Shown piece after piece: positions 7,059 through 15,100 of a stretch of 16,173 nt of DNA (positions within the stretch are counted from its first letter, which is position 1; every line of letters starts with the position of its first letter). Where the stretch lies: contig WRNF01000007.1 of assembly GCA_009776715.1 (NCBI GenBank), forward strand, positions 8 to 16,180. Direction: 5' to 3'. Made by a program: the position numbers and the translations under genes. Under the pieces are notes generated by a model. It ran no database searches, had not been told where the DNA came from, and saw nothing but the letters and a program-made list of their open reading frames with translations. This DNA comes from Treponema sp. GTDB lineage: Bacteria > Spirochaetota > Spirochaetia > Treponematales > Breznakiellaceae.

Positions 7059-8246
7059 CTAATAATTAGCCAGTGCCTGCGGTAGATTTATAATAAAATA
7101 ATTAATAATTAATTTTTTCAATTCTGACATAATAATAGAAGGATTACCGCTTAGATAGTTCGGAGTAAATATAGTATCGGACAAAAGGACATAATTTTCT
7201 TTTTCATCCAGCAATGTAAGGCCGGCGGCAAAACTTGTTGCAAATTTTTGAGCCTGCCGGGAAATGCTAATTTCACAGCTAAATCTCGCGTTCGAGGTGT
7301 TGTCTTTGGCTAGATTAAGGCCATTCGCGTCAAAGACAGAGTAAATTTCAGGGATTGGAATATTGTTAACAAGTTTGATCTGCCGTAGATTAAATTTTTC
7401 ATTATTAGATGACCGAAACATATTAAATCCAGAAAGATTAAGATGAATATTAATTTTGTTACCAACTTTAACAATATTTCCAATATTTTGCTCGATAAAA
7501 TTGACAATTCGGGCTTCATATTTATCGCGTGGATAAACAAGGATAGAATCATTGCGAATAGCCGAGCTTATGAAAAATTCGGACTCAAGAAGATACGCTA
7601 ATTCAGGCAGAAAATGCGGATAGGAAGGAACCTGAATTAATAAAATCTTTTCATCAAAAAATTCCCGAATAGATTGGTCCTTCTCCATCTTGCCAAAGAA
7701 AAAACTAACGGCACCCATTATGTCTTGAATTTCTTCCTTATCTTGACGTCTAAACCAAATCTTGGCGCAATAAATATCACGATCCATAAAATACAATGCA
7801 TCATAGAAAGGAGGCAGTAAAGCAATAGCATTAAGCTCAGAAATTAGGCTGTTATTTTCAGAAGAAGTAAAATTATGTAAATTTTTAGAATAACTCTCCA
7901 ATTCCCGTTTGTTTTCGGAGTATTCCAGAACAGTTTTGCTTCGGACTTCGTTTAGCCCAAGGTAGGACAGCAATTGGTCAATGAAGTCCTCGCGTGCTTT
8001 TTTATAGCTGCCTTTCGCTCGGCCTATTAAAAACTCTAGATCATCGAAATTTGATTTTTCCTCATTACCGTTAAAATATTCATCAAACCCCAAATCATCG
8101 TATAAAGAAACGTCATTCTGCCCGTCATCTTGCGAGGGGGAAATTTTTCGGGAATTTGTTCGGCAAGAAGAAAAATAACGAACAATAAATACAGCAACAA
8201 CTGCAAAAAAAAGCAATTTAATGCAAAATTTGGCCAGCTTTATCAT
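7059..8246 (-). CDS. N-terminally anchored hypothetical envelope protein, first gene of the operon
   Basis: The 395-aa product starts at ATG 8244-8246 with GGAG 7 nt upstream. Residues ~10-25 are hydrophobic, followed by R-Y-F-S-S-C (Cys28). That could be a poor lipobox with an Arg inside the hydrophobic stretch, or the segment may be an uncleaved membrane anchor. Residues ~30-75 are acidic and low complexity. Residues ~75-200 look helical. The segment around 195-260, with LLIQVPSYPHFLPELAYLLESEFF followed by I-L-V-Y-P-R-D-K-Y, loosely resembles the CsgG/LpoB/FlgO-type fold found in many Treponema lipoproteins ('...PS...e...L...l......ilv.R'). This is pattern recognition only. The C-terminal part mixes beta strands and a final helix. 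It heads the six-gene envelope operon and lies 10 bp before the beta-barrel gene. The function is unknown. Confidence 0.85.
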   Translation of the reverse strand: MIKLAKFCIKLLFFAVVAVFIVRYFSSCRTNSRKISPSQDDGQNDVSLYDDLGFDEYFNGNEEKSNFDDLEFLIGRAKGSYKKAREDFIDQLLSYLGLNEVRSKTVLEYSENKRELESYSKNLHNFTSSENNSLISELNAIALLPPFYDALYFMDRDIYCAKIWFRRQDKEEIQDIMGAVSFFFGKMEKDQSIREFFDEKILLIQVPSYPHFLPELAYLLESEFFISSAIRNDSILVYPRDKYEARIVNFIEQNIGNIVKVGNKINIHLNLSGFNMFRSSNNEKFNLRQIKLVNNIPIPEIYSVFDANGLNLAKDNTSNARFSCEISISRQAQKFATSFAAGLTLLDEKENYVLLSDTIFTPNYLSGNPSIIMSELKKLIINYFIINLPQALANY

Positions 8247-8374
8247 TTTACTACTCCATAAAAAATTAATTTAATAGAAATTAAACGTTCTGATCATGGA
8301 AAGTAAAAAATAAATTGTTTTTTTAAGGAATTTCTGAGAAATTTAAAAATATTTTTATTTTTGGCCCTTCAGAT

Positions 8375-8380
8375 ATTATA
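8375..8380 (-). promoter_or_regulatory. Candidate -10 box (TATAAT) upstream of the six-gene operon
   Basis: The minus strand reads a perfect TATAAT about 129 nt upstream of the operon's first ATG. No recognisable -35 sits 16-18 nt further up (the bases there, GTCTCT, belong to the inverted repeat), and there is no TGn extension. In so AT-rich a spacer a chance match is plausible. Confidence 0.25.
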
Positions 8381-8391
8381 GTGGAATTCCT

Positions 8392-8539
8392 TCACGCAGA
8401 GACGCAGAGAAGAAGAAATGGTATGAAAAAACAAGAAAAATCCGAATTTCCTGATAAATTTTATGAATTTTTTCTGAATTTCCTTAGAAAAACGATGCAA
8501 TTTCATAGCACTGCTCTGCGTCTTTGCGTCTCTGCGTGA
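8392..8539. repeat. Inverted repeat of the CACGCAGAGACGCAGAG family (REP/MITE-like)
   Basis: The left arm at 8392-8410 (TCACGCAGAGACGCAGAGA) matches the reverse complement of the right arm at 8521-8539 at 18 of 19 positions, with a 110-bp AT-rich interior. The right arm is preceded by another CTCTGCG unit, and a weaker third copy (CTGCGTCTCTGTG) lies near 8573. GAAGAAG on the inner side of the left arm is mirrored by CTTCTTCTT outside the right arm. From memory, near-identical 'CGCAGAGACGCAGAG' stretches occur in intergenic DNA of unrelated bacteria, so this is probably a dispersed repeat rather than a local regulatory hairpin. No transposase is present. Confidence 0.7.
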
Positions 8540-8724
8540 GCTTCTTCTTCAAAATAGTTTCCCTACAATCTCCTGCGTCTCTGTGTTATTTAATTTGATA
8601 TAATCCGCTTTTTTATATTATTGTATGGTAATTCAATAATTTTTAGCATTTTCCACAATATTCCCGAAAGAACCTTATTTTTTAAAAAACGAGGAAACTC
8701 TATTTTTCAAAGTCCGACAGGCTC

Positions 8725-11700
8725 CTAGGGATGCAAATTCGTTGGAATATTATAAGTTTCATCCGGCGGCTGAACCGCTGTTGTAGAGCCGCTATGGGAA
8801 ACACCCGTGGGTACCCCATTAACAAAGGACCTGATATATCTATGCGCCTGCGAAGTTGAAGAACTTGGACCGGCGCCGTTAATTATACTGCGCTGGCCGC
8901 CGTTATTGGTAAGATTGAGAGTGCTGATGTTTTCTACAGAAACGCCGGGCTTGTGGGGAAGCTGCATGGCGCTTATTGACCAGACCGCATTGCTGAATAC
9001 ATTATACATTCCCAGGCCTATGGCGTAATGATTGTTCACTGTATTTGCAACTTTGTATGCTGCCCATCCTGTAGTATCGGTGTTTCGCCATTTATCAGTA
9101 TTAACCGGAACATCGTAGGGACGTTCATTCTGATAAAAATATGTGCGCCCGTTTTCACCTAACCAAAGCGTCTCGTGTTCATGGTAATGTTCCACAAACA
9201 GGCCGTAAAGCGTAACATCGTCTCCGGTTACCACTACCCCGTTCTTGGTGGTGTTTCTGGTCCAGCCGGTGGTTCCGGATACGCCGTGGTCGGCGCGCCA
9301 TGCCCAAAAATGGTCGCCGATGACATTATTGCTGTTTATCAGAGCGGAAATGTCGGCATTGCAGGGCTGGCGAAGGCCGCCAATACGCATAAAAATGTCC
9401 GCCAGCAGGGTCGGGTTTGCGTAATGGTTATTGTTTGCCCCGTATTCGCCCGCGCATATAAGATAGGTAGAGCTGTATTGAGCATCAAGCATCAGGCTGG
9501 CGACCGTTACGCCGTCTACATCATCGATAAAAATTGCGCCGTAAGTATTTCCGCTGGCGGGAATAAGCGTGGCATACCCGGAACCAAGGAGTATTGTATT
9601 GGGGTTTTTTATCCTAAGCGGCGCGCTTAATTCGTACATGCCGGGCAGGAAATAGATGTGTTTGCCTGAGTCCAGCGCGGCATTTAAGGTTGCAGCCGTG
9701 TCTATCCCGGGCTTTGCAATGTAAAAATCTTTAACCAGTACCAGTGATTGACCTTCGCCAATATCATTTTCCTTCCATGTTATGCCGACAGCATCTCTTC
9801 TGAGCGCAGGAACAAACACCATGTATTCGTTAAGGCTTGAGTCAAAATATAAAAACGGTTTTTCACGGATTACCGGAGTTGTATCGACCTTTGATCTTTG
9901 ATATGTTGTTGCGTCAACAAAACCGGATGAACCCTGCACGGTTTTATTGTAGTCTACGCCGCTGAATGAAGAAGCATTAAAGTGGCAGTTTCTCGCGTAA
10001 AACTGCTGCTGATTCTGCGAACCAACAGCGGCGCCGAAATAGCTGTCGCTAATGAAGCCTCCGGAGACCCAGCCGTTGTTCCATTGAAATATTGTTGCAA
10101 CCGTTGTATGCATGCGCCGGGCAGGAGCAGCCTGGGAAACCGACCATGTAAACGTGCCGCCCTGAACCGACAAATTTTCTATGGATCGCCAGAAATTTTG
10201 GGTTCCGTTGTCGCCTGATAAATAAGCGGGGCAATGCACAGCGTTTAACAGCTTTGTGTCTGTGGGAACCGGGCCAAGCCCATGTACGCTGGTATAAAAA
10301 CCGATTTTTATGGCCGCGGGGTGGTTATATGATCCGGGCTTAAAATAAAACGCATACCTGTTACTGGTCCAGTGGCCGCTGCTGGCGCCGCCGCTAGAAT
10401 TCCCTGTTACTGTGTCATGGATGTTGTTTATTTCACCAGTAATAGCTGACATAGCATCGTACTTGCTGTCATAAAAATATGTATTTGTGCCAAATACTTT
10501 TATTTCCAGCGCCCTTAGTACTTCCGATATTGTCGTAGCTCCGTTTTTTGCCACAATTTTGTAGTAGTTTTCGTATTTAACAGGATTGGGATTAGGGTCG
10601 GTCCAGGTACCCGCGGAGGTAACAGTGTCAATTAAAGCATAGGCGCCCAAACGGCTGCCGGAACGCCAAATTTCATAACTATTTGCCCCTGCAACTGCGT
10701 CCCATGTTATAGTAATTCCTTGACTTGAAAAGGTTATGTTCCCCGGTCCGGTGTAATCTTCGTTAGGATCAAAAAAGAGCAGCGTTTCCTCTATCTCCGC
10801 TTCCGAATTGATTAACCTGTATCCGTTCTTGTTTGCCGTTACCACAACGCTGCAGGTTTGCTGCTCGGCAAGGCCGCTTATCTCATAACCGGAACTGGCT
10901 CCGGTTACTTTGTTTCCAAGTTTAATAGCGGCTGCAGTGGCATAGGTTCCCTCCCTCCAGTAAAGATCGTAGCTGTCCGCCGCAGGCTCTGAATTAGTCC
11001 ATGACACAGTGATTTTATTATACCCACCGGTAAGGGTCAGTTCCGGCGCCGCAGTGAATGAAAACTGCAAAACCCTCGGCATTGCCGTTTGTACTGCAGA
11101 ATCAATGGAGGCATACCCTTCCTTGTTTGCCCTTATCACTACGCTGTAAATGCAGTTGTTCACCAGATCGTTTATTGTGCCGCCCGAAACAGCTCCTGCA
11201 AGCATGTCCCCGGTCTTGACATCAGTTGCATTGGTAAAATCTCCGTCTATCCAGTAAAGGTTGTAGCTGTCCGCAGCAGGGTCTGACTCAGTCCATGAAT
11301 AATCGATGATCCCATCTCCGGCGGTAATGTCCAGCACAGGGCCGGCATTGAAATTTTCCGGCGGCCCATCGTCAGATACCGGCATAGCGCTTTGAACGGC
11401 AGAATCAATGGAGGCATACCCTTCCTTGTTTGCCCTTACCACAACGCTGTAAACGCTGTTATTTGCCAGCTTGTCAATGATGCCGCCCGAAACGGCGCCT
11501 GCAAGCTTTGTTCCGGCTTTAACGGAATTTGCATTGGTAAAATCGCCTTCCCGCCAGTAAAGATCATAACTGTCTGCCGCAGGGTCTGCTTCAGTCCATG
11601 AATAACTTATTGTCCCATCGCCGGCTGTAATTTCCAGCACAGGGCCGGAACTGAAATTTTCCGCCGGGCCTTTATCTGATGCCGGCATAGCGCTTTGAAC

Positions 11701-12072
11701 GGCAGAATCAACTGGATTGTACCCTTTTTTGTTTGCCCTTACTGCAAAACTGTAAATGCAGTCATTGTCCATGCCCTCAATCGTGCCGCCTGAAACGGCG
11801 CCTATAATTTTCATTCCGTCTTTGACATCGATAACATCGGAAAAATCGCCTTCAATCCAGCAAAGGTCATAACTGTCCGCTGCCGGGTCTGAAGGAACCC
11901 ATGCATAACTTATGGTTTTATCGCCGGCTGTAATTTCTAATACCGGGCCTGCGCTGAAATCTTTTAAAGTGCCGGGTTTCTTGTTGTTGCCGTCCGGATT
12001 GGGGCAAGAAGCTATGAATGCAGTGCCTAAAAGCACTGCTGCTATGAAATAATTTCTGTTTTTTTTACGCAT
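8725..12072 (-). CDS. Large lipoprotein: four Fn3-like repeats plus pectin-lyase-like beta-helix (paralog B)
   Basis: The 1115-aa product starts at ATG 12070-12072 with AGGAG 6 nt upstream. A basic N-terminus (MRKKNR) and hydrophobic core end at I-A-S-C, Cys23, followed by PNP, a classic lipoprotein. Tandem repeats lie at residues ~38-138, 139-239, 240-338 and 339-432, each with the core A-D-S-Y-[DN]-L-x-W, then S-G-x-x-I and Y-S-x-x-[VI]-x-A-N-K-x-G-Y. A canonical Fn3 module (W-D-A-V-A-G-A-N-S-Y-E-I-W) spans ~445-525. Residues ~531-1090 form one or two right-handed beta-helix units. Conserved patches include SQAAPARR, QQQFYARN, TTPVIREKPFLYFD, ADHG (927-930) and GENGRTYFYQNE (972-983); acidic and His residues in the last two could be catalytic. 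I recognise the C-terminal family as actinobacterial secreted proteins often auto-labelled 'adenylyl cyclase'; its substrate is unknown to me, and glycan binding or cleavage is inferred. Confidence 0.93.
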   Translation of the reverse strand: MRKKNRNYFIAAVLLGTAFIASCPNPDGNNKKPGTLKDFSAGPVLEITAGDKTISYAWVPSDPAADSYDLCWIEGDFSDVIDVKDGMKIIGAVSGGTIEGMDNDCIYSFAVRANKKGYNPVDSAVQSAMPASDKGPAENFSSGPVLEITAGDGTISYSWTEADPAADSYDLYWREGDFTNANSVKAGTKLAGAVSGGIIDKLANNSVYSVVVRANKEGYASIDSAVQSAMPVSDDGPPENFNAGPVLDITAGDGIIDYSWTESDPAADSYNLYWIDGDFTNATDVKTGDMLAGAVSGGTINDLVNNCIYSVVIRANKEGYASIDSAVQTAMPRVLQFSFTAAPELTLTGGYNKITVSWTNSEPAADSYDLYWREGTYATAAAIKLGNKVTGASSGYEISGLAEQQTCSVVVTANKNGYRLINSEAEIEETLLFFDPNEDYTGPGNITFSSQGITITWDAVAGANSYEIWRSGSRLGAYALIDTVTSAGTWTDPNPNPVKYENYYKIVAKNGATTISEVLRALEIKVFGTNTYFYDSKYDAMSAITGEINNIHDTVTGNSSGGASSGHWTSNRYAFYFKPGSYNHPAAIKIGFYTSVHGLGPVPTDTKLLNAVHCPAYLSGDNGTQNFWRSIENLSVQGGTFTWSVSQAAPARRMHTTVATIFQWNNGWVSGGFISDSYFGAAVGSQNQQQFYARNCHFNASSFSGVDYNKTVQGSSGFVDATTYQRSKVDTTPVIREKPFLYFDSSLNEYMVFVPALRRDAVGITWKENDIGEGQSLVLVKDFYIAKPGIDTAATLNAALDSGKHIYFLPGMYELSAPLRIKNPNTILLGSGYATLIPASGNTYGAIFIDDVDGVTVASLMLDAQYSSTYLICAGEYGANNNHYANPTLLADIFMRIGGLRQPCNADISALINSNNVIGDHFWAWRADHGVSGTTGWTRNTTKNGVVVTGDDVTLYGLFVEHYHEHETLWLGENGRTYFYQNERPYDVPVNTDKWRNTDTTGWAAYKVANTVNNHYAIGLGMYNVFSNAVWSISAMQLPHKPGVSVENISTLNLTNNGGQRSIINGAGPSSSTSQAHRYIRSFVNGVPTGVSHSGSTTAVQPPDETYNIPTNLHP
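11059..11961 (-). repeat. Three tandem ~300-bp Fn3-like coding repeats in paralog B
   Basis: These are repeats 1-3 of the coding array (residues 38-338), with periods of 101, 101 and 99 codons. A more diverged fourth repeat follows at 10777-11058. Repeats 2 and 3 are very similar even at DNA level: both share GGAGGCATACCCTTCCTTG, near 11108 and 11410. The period, the conserved W/Y pattern and the coding frame identify these as Fn3-like beta-sandwich modules. Confidence 0.85.
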
Positions 12073-12120
12073 TTTTCTCTCCTGTTATATGCCGGCAAAT
12101 TCCATTTAATTGCCCTATAC

Positions 12121-12159
12121 AAAAATTAGCTGACTGCTTAACTCAAGCGGCCAGCTAAT
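12121..12159 (-). terminator. Intrinsic terminator after paralog A
   Basis: The minus-strand RNA after the TAA stop forms an 8-bp stem, ATTAGCTG (12152-12159) with CAGCTAAT (12125-12132). An inner GCTT/AAGC stem extends it, and a TTTT run (12124-12121) follows at once. It lies 20 nt after the stop of the 1200-aa gene and 48 nt before the start of the 1115-aa gene, so the two are probably separate transcription units with leaky read-through at most. I see no clear promoter in the short remaining gap. Confidence 0.8.
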
Positions 12160-12179
12160 AAAAATCAAATAAAGAAATT

Positions 12180-15100
12180 TTACGGATGCAAATTCGTCGG
12201 AAGATTAAAAGTTTCATCCGCAGGCTGCGTGCCTGTTGTTGGGCCGCCGTCTGAAACACCCGTGGCAGTACCGTTTTGGTACAATGTTAGGGACACTCGT
12301 CCGTTTGGCGGATTACCCGCTCCCGCACCGTTTACAATACTGCCGTAACTGCCGTTTTTAAGGTGGTGGGTACAGGCGTTTTTAATGATAACATCCGCTT
12401 TATTGGGAACTTCATAAGGATTTTGCCTTATTACAGTGTTATTGAATACCGAATATGACCCCATACCTGCCGCATAGTGATGATTAACGCTGTTTGCAAC
12501 CTTATACGAAGCCCAGCCGTTCACAGTGTTATTATGGCTCATGTAGGATGACTGATTTGGAGGGTCATAGGGCGCTTCGTTTTGGTAAAAATAGGTTCTG
12601 CCGTTTTCACCTAACCAAAGCGTCTCGTATTCATGGAAATGCTCCACAAAAAGGCCGTACATTGTTACATTGTCTCCGGTTACCACCACCCCGTTTTTGG
12701 TTTTGTTTGATGTCCAGCCGACTCCAGTGCCGTGGTCGGCGCGCCATGCCCAGAAATGGTCGCCTATGACATTATTGCTGTTAATCAATGCTGAAATGTC
12801 GGCATTGCAGTTTGCGCGGACGCCGCCGATGCGAAGGAAAATGTCCGCCAATAAGGTTGGGTTTGCGGAATGGTCATTGTTTGCGCCGCTTTCGCCCGCG
12901 CATATAAGATAGGTTGAATTGTACAATGCATCAAACATCAGGCTGGCAACGGTAACGCCGTCAACATCATCCACAAAAACCGCGCCGTAAGTATTTCCGT
13001 TGGCAGGAATCAGTGTGGTATACCCTGAACCAAGGAGTATCGTATTAGGGTGTTTTACCCGCAGCGGTACGCTTAATTCAAACCTGCCGGGCAGGAAATA
13101 GATATGTTTGCCTGCGTCAAGCGCGGCATTTATTGTTGCGGCCGTGTCTGTGGGCTTTGCGATATAAAAATCCTTAACCAGTATCAGTGAATAACCGTCT
13201 CCAATATTACTGGCCGTCCATGATACGCCGACAGCATCTTTTTTAAGCGCCGGAACAAATACCATGTATTCGTTAAGGCCTGAATCAAAATATAAAAACG
13301 GTTTTTCGCGGATTACCGGAGTTGTATCGATTTTGGTTCTGGTGGCGCTTGAGGTGTCATTTTCAACATTGCCGGATGAACCCTGTACGGTTTTATTCCA
13401 GCCCACGCCGCTAAATGCAGAAGTGAAGTGGCAGTTTCTTGCGTAAAACTGCTGCTGGCTTCCCCCCTCAACAGAGCCGGTGAAATAGCTGTCGCACAGG
13501 AAACCGCCGGAGGCCCAGCCTCCGTTTTGATTAAAAACCGTGGATCTTGTTGAATGCATGCGCCTGGCAGGGGCGGCCTGGGAAACCGACCAGGTAAATG
13601 AGCCGCCCTGAACCGATAAATTTTCTATGGAACGCCAGAAGTTTTGGGTTACATTGTTGTCATTTAAATAAGCAGGGCATTGCACAGTGTTCATCAATTT
13701 TGTGTCTGTGGGAACCGCTCCCAGCCCGTTCACGCTGGTATAGAAACCTATTTTTATGGCTGTGGAGTAGTTATATGTCCCGGGTTTAAAATAAAACGCA
13801 TACCTGTTATTGGTCCAGTGGCCGCCGCCGGCGCCGGTTACCGTGTCATGGATGCTGTTTATTTCACCGGTAATAGCTGACATGGCATCGTACTTGCTGT
13901 CGTAAAAATATGTATTAGCGCCGAATATTTTAATTTCAAGGGCAATCACTTTCTCTGATAATGTCGTAGCACCGTTCTTTGCCACAATTTTGTAGTAGTT
14001 TTCATATCTAACCGGATTGGGATTAGGGTCGGTCCAGGCGGCTGTGGATGTAACAGTGTCAATTAAGGTATAGGTACCCAAACGGCTCCCGGAACGCCAT
14101 ATTTCATAGGAATTCGCGCCTGTAACAGTGTCCGGGGTTACAATAATTCCTTCGTCTGAAAATGTTATATTCCCCGGACCGGAGTAATCATAATTGGGAT
14201 CAAACACAGATGTAGATATTTTCTCGGTTTTTACATTCGAATCGCCTGGAAAGTAATTAGCCTTGTTTGCCGTCACCGCTACGCTGTAGCTTTGATTTTC
14301 GGCAAGGCTGTCAATTTCATAGCCGGAAGCAGCTCCAGTTACTTTAGTCCCGGTTTTCACATTGGCCGCAGCAGAATAAGTTCCCGTTATCCAGTAAATG
14401 TCGTAGCTCTCTGCCACAGGGTCTGAATCGGTCCAGGAAACAGTGAGTTTTTTATCGCTGCTGCTAAGGGAAAGTACCGGCTTTGCGGTAAATGCATTAA
14501 TTATTACCGGTTCCGAATTTATTAAGCTGTATCCGGCTTTGTTTGCTGTTACCACAACACTGTAGGACTGTCCGGCACTGATGCTGCTTATTTCATAGCC
14601 AGAATTAGCCCCGGTTACTTTGTTTCCCATTTTAATATTTGCTGCGTTGGTATAAATCCCCTCTCTCCAGTAAACATCGTAGCTCTCTGCCACAGGGTCT
14701 GAATCGGTCCATGTAACCGTGATTTTATTATCGCTGCCGGTAAGAGACAGCCCTGGCTCTGCAGTAAATAAAAGATAAGTAACTTTTGGCGTAGCTGTTT
14801 GAACATCTGAATCAATTGAGTTGTACCCTTCCTTATTTGCCTTTAGCACAACGCTGTAAATGCAGTTATTCACCAGATCGTTTATTGTGCCGCCTGAAAG
14901 GGCATCTGTAATTTTTGTCCCGGTTTTAACATCAGTTGCATCGGAAAAATCGCCGTCTATATAATAAAGATCATAACTGTCCGCTTGGGGGTCTGAAGAA
15001 GTCCATGAATAGCTTATGGTTCCATTGCCGCCAGTAATTTCCAGTACCGGGGCAGCAGCAAAATCTTCCCGCGGATTATCGGGAGATTCCGGCATAGCTG

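Larger units (their letters stand above)
8247..8724. other. 478-bp AT-rich intergenic spacer with repeat element
   Basis: No convincing gene lies here. The spacer is very AT-rich apart from islands of CACGCAGAGACGCAGAG-type repeat. It carries an inverted repeat (8392-8410 with 8521-8539), a degenerate third copy near 8573-8585, an imperfect inverted pair around TAAGGAATTTC (~8325) and GAATTTCCTTA (~8475), and a GGAATTCC palindrome at 8383-8390. It must also hold the promoter of the six-gene operon and the 3' end of the upstream lipoprotein transcript. I see no clear intrinsic terminator. Confidence 0.6.

Noticed and set aside
8392..8539. Intrinsic terminator of paralog B formed by the inverted repeat
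   Set aside because: The loop is ~110 nt and no T-run follows the distal arm on the minus strand, so it does not fit an intrinsic terminator.
8392..8590. CRISPR array
   Set aside because: Only two or three units exist, the main pair is inverted rather than direct, and spacing is irregular.
8807..9630. Plus-strand open frames of 73 and 151 aa opposite the beta-helix region of paralog B
   Set aside because: They are shadows of the well-supported minus-strand gene, show no family motifs, and the paralogous position in the other gene carries different frames.
12073..12124. Promoter for paralog B (TATAAC near 12083)
   Set aside because: A start site downstream of that box would fall in or past the Shine-Dalgarno sequence, and there is no -35; no promoter can be supported in this gap.
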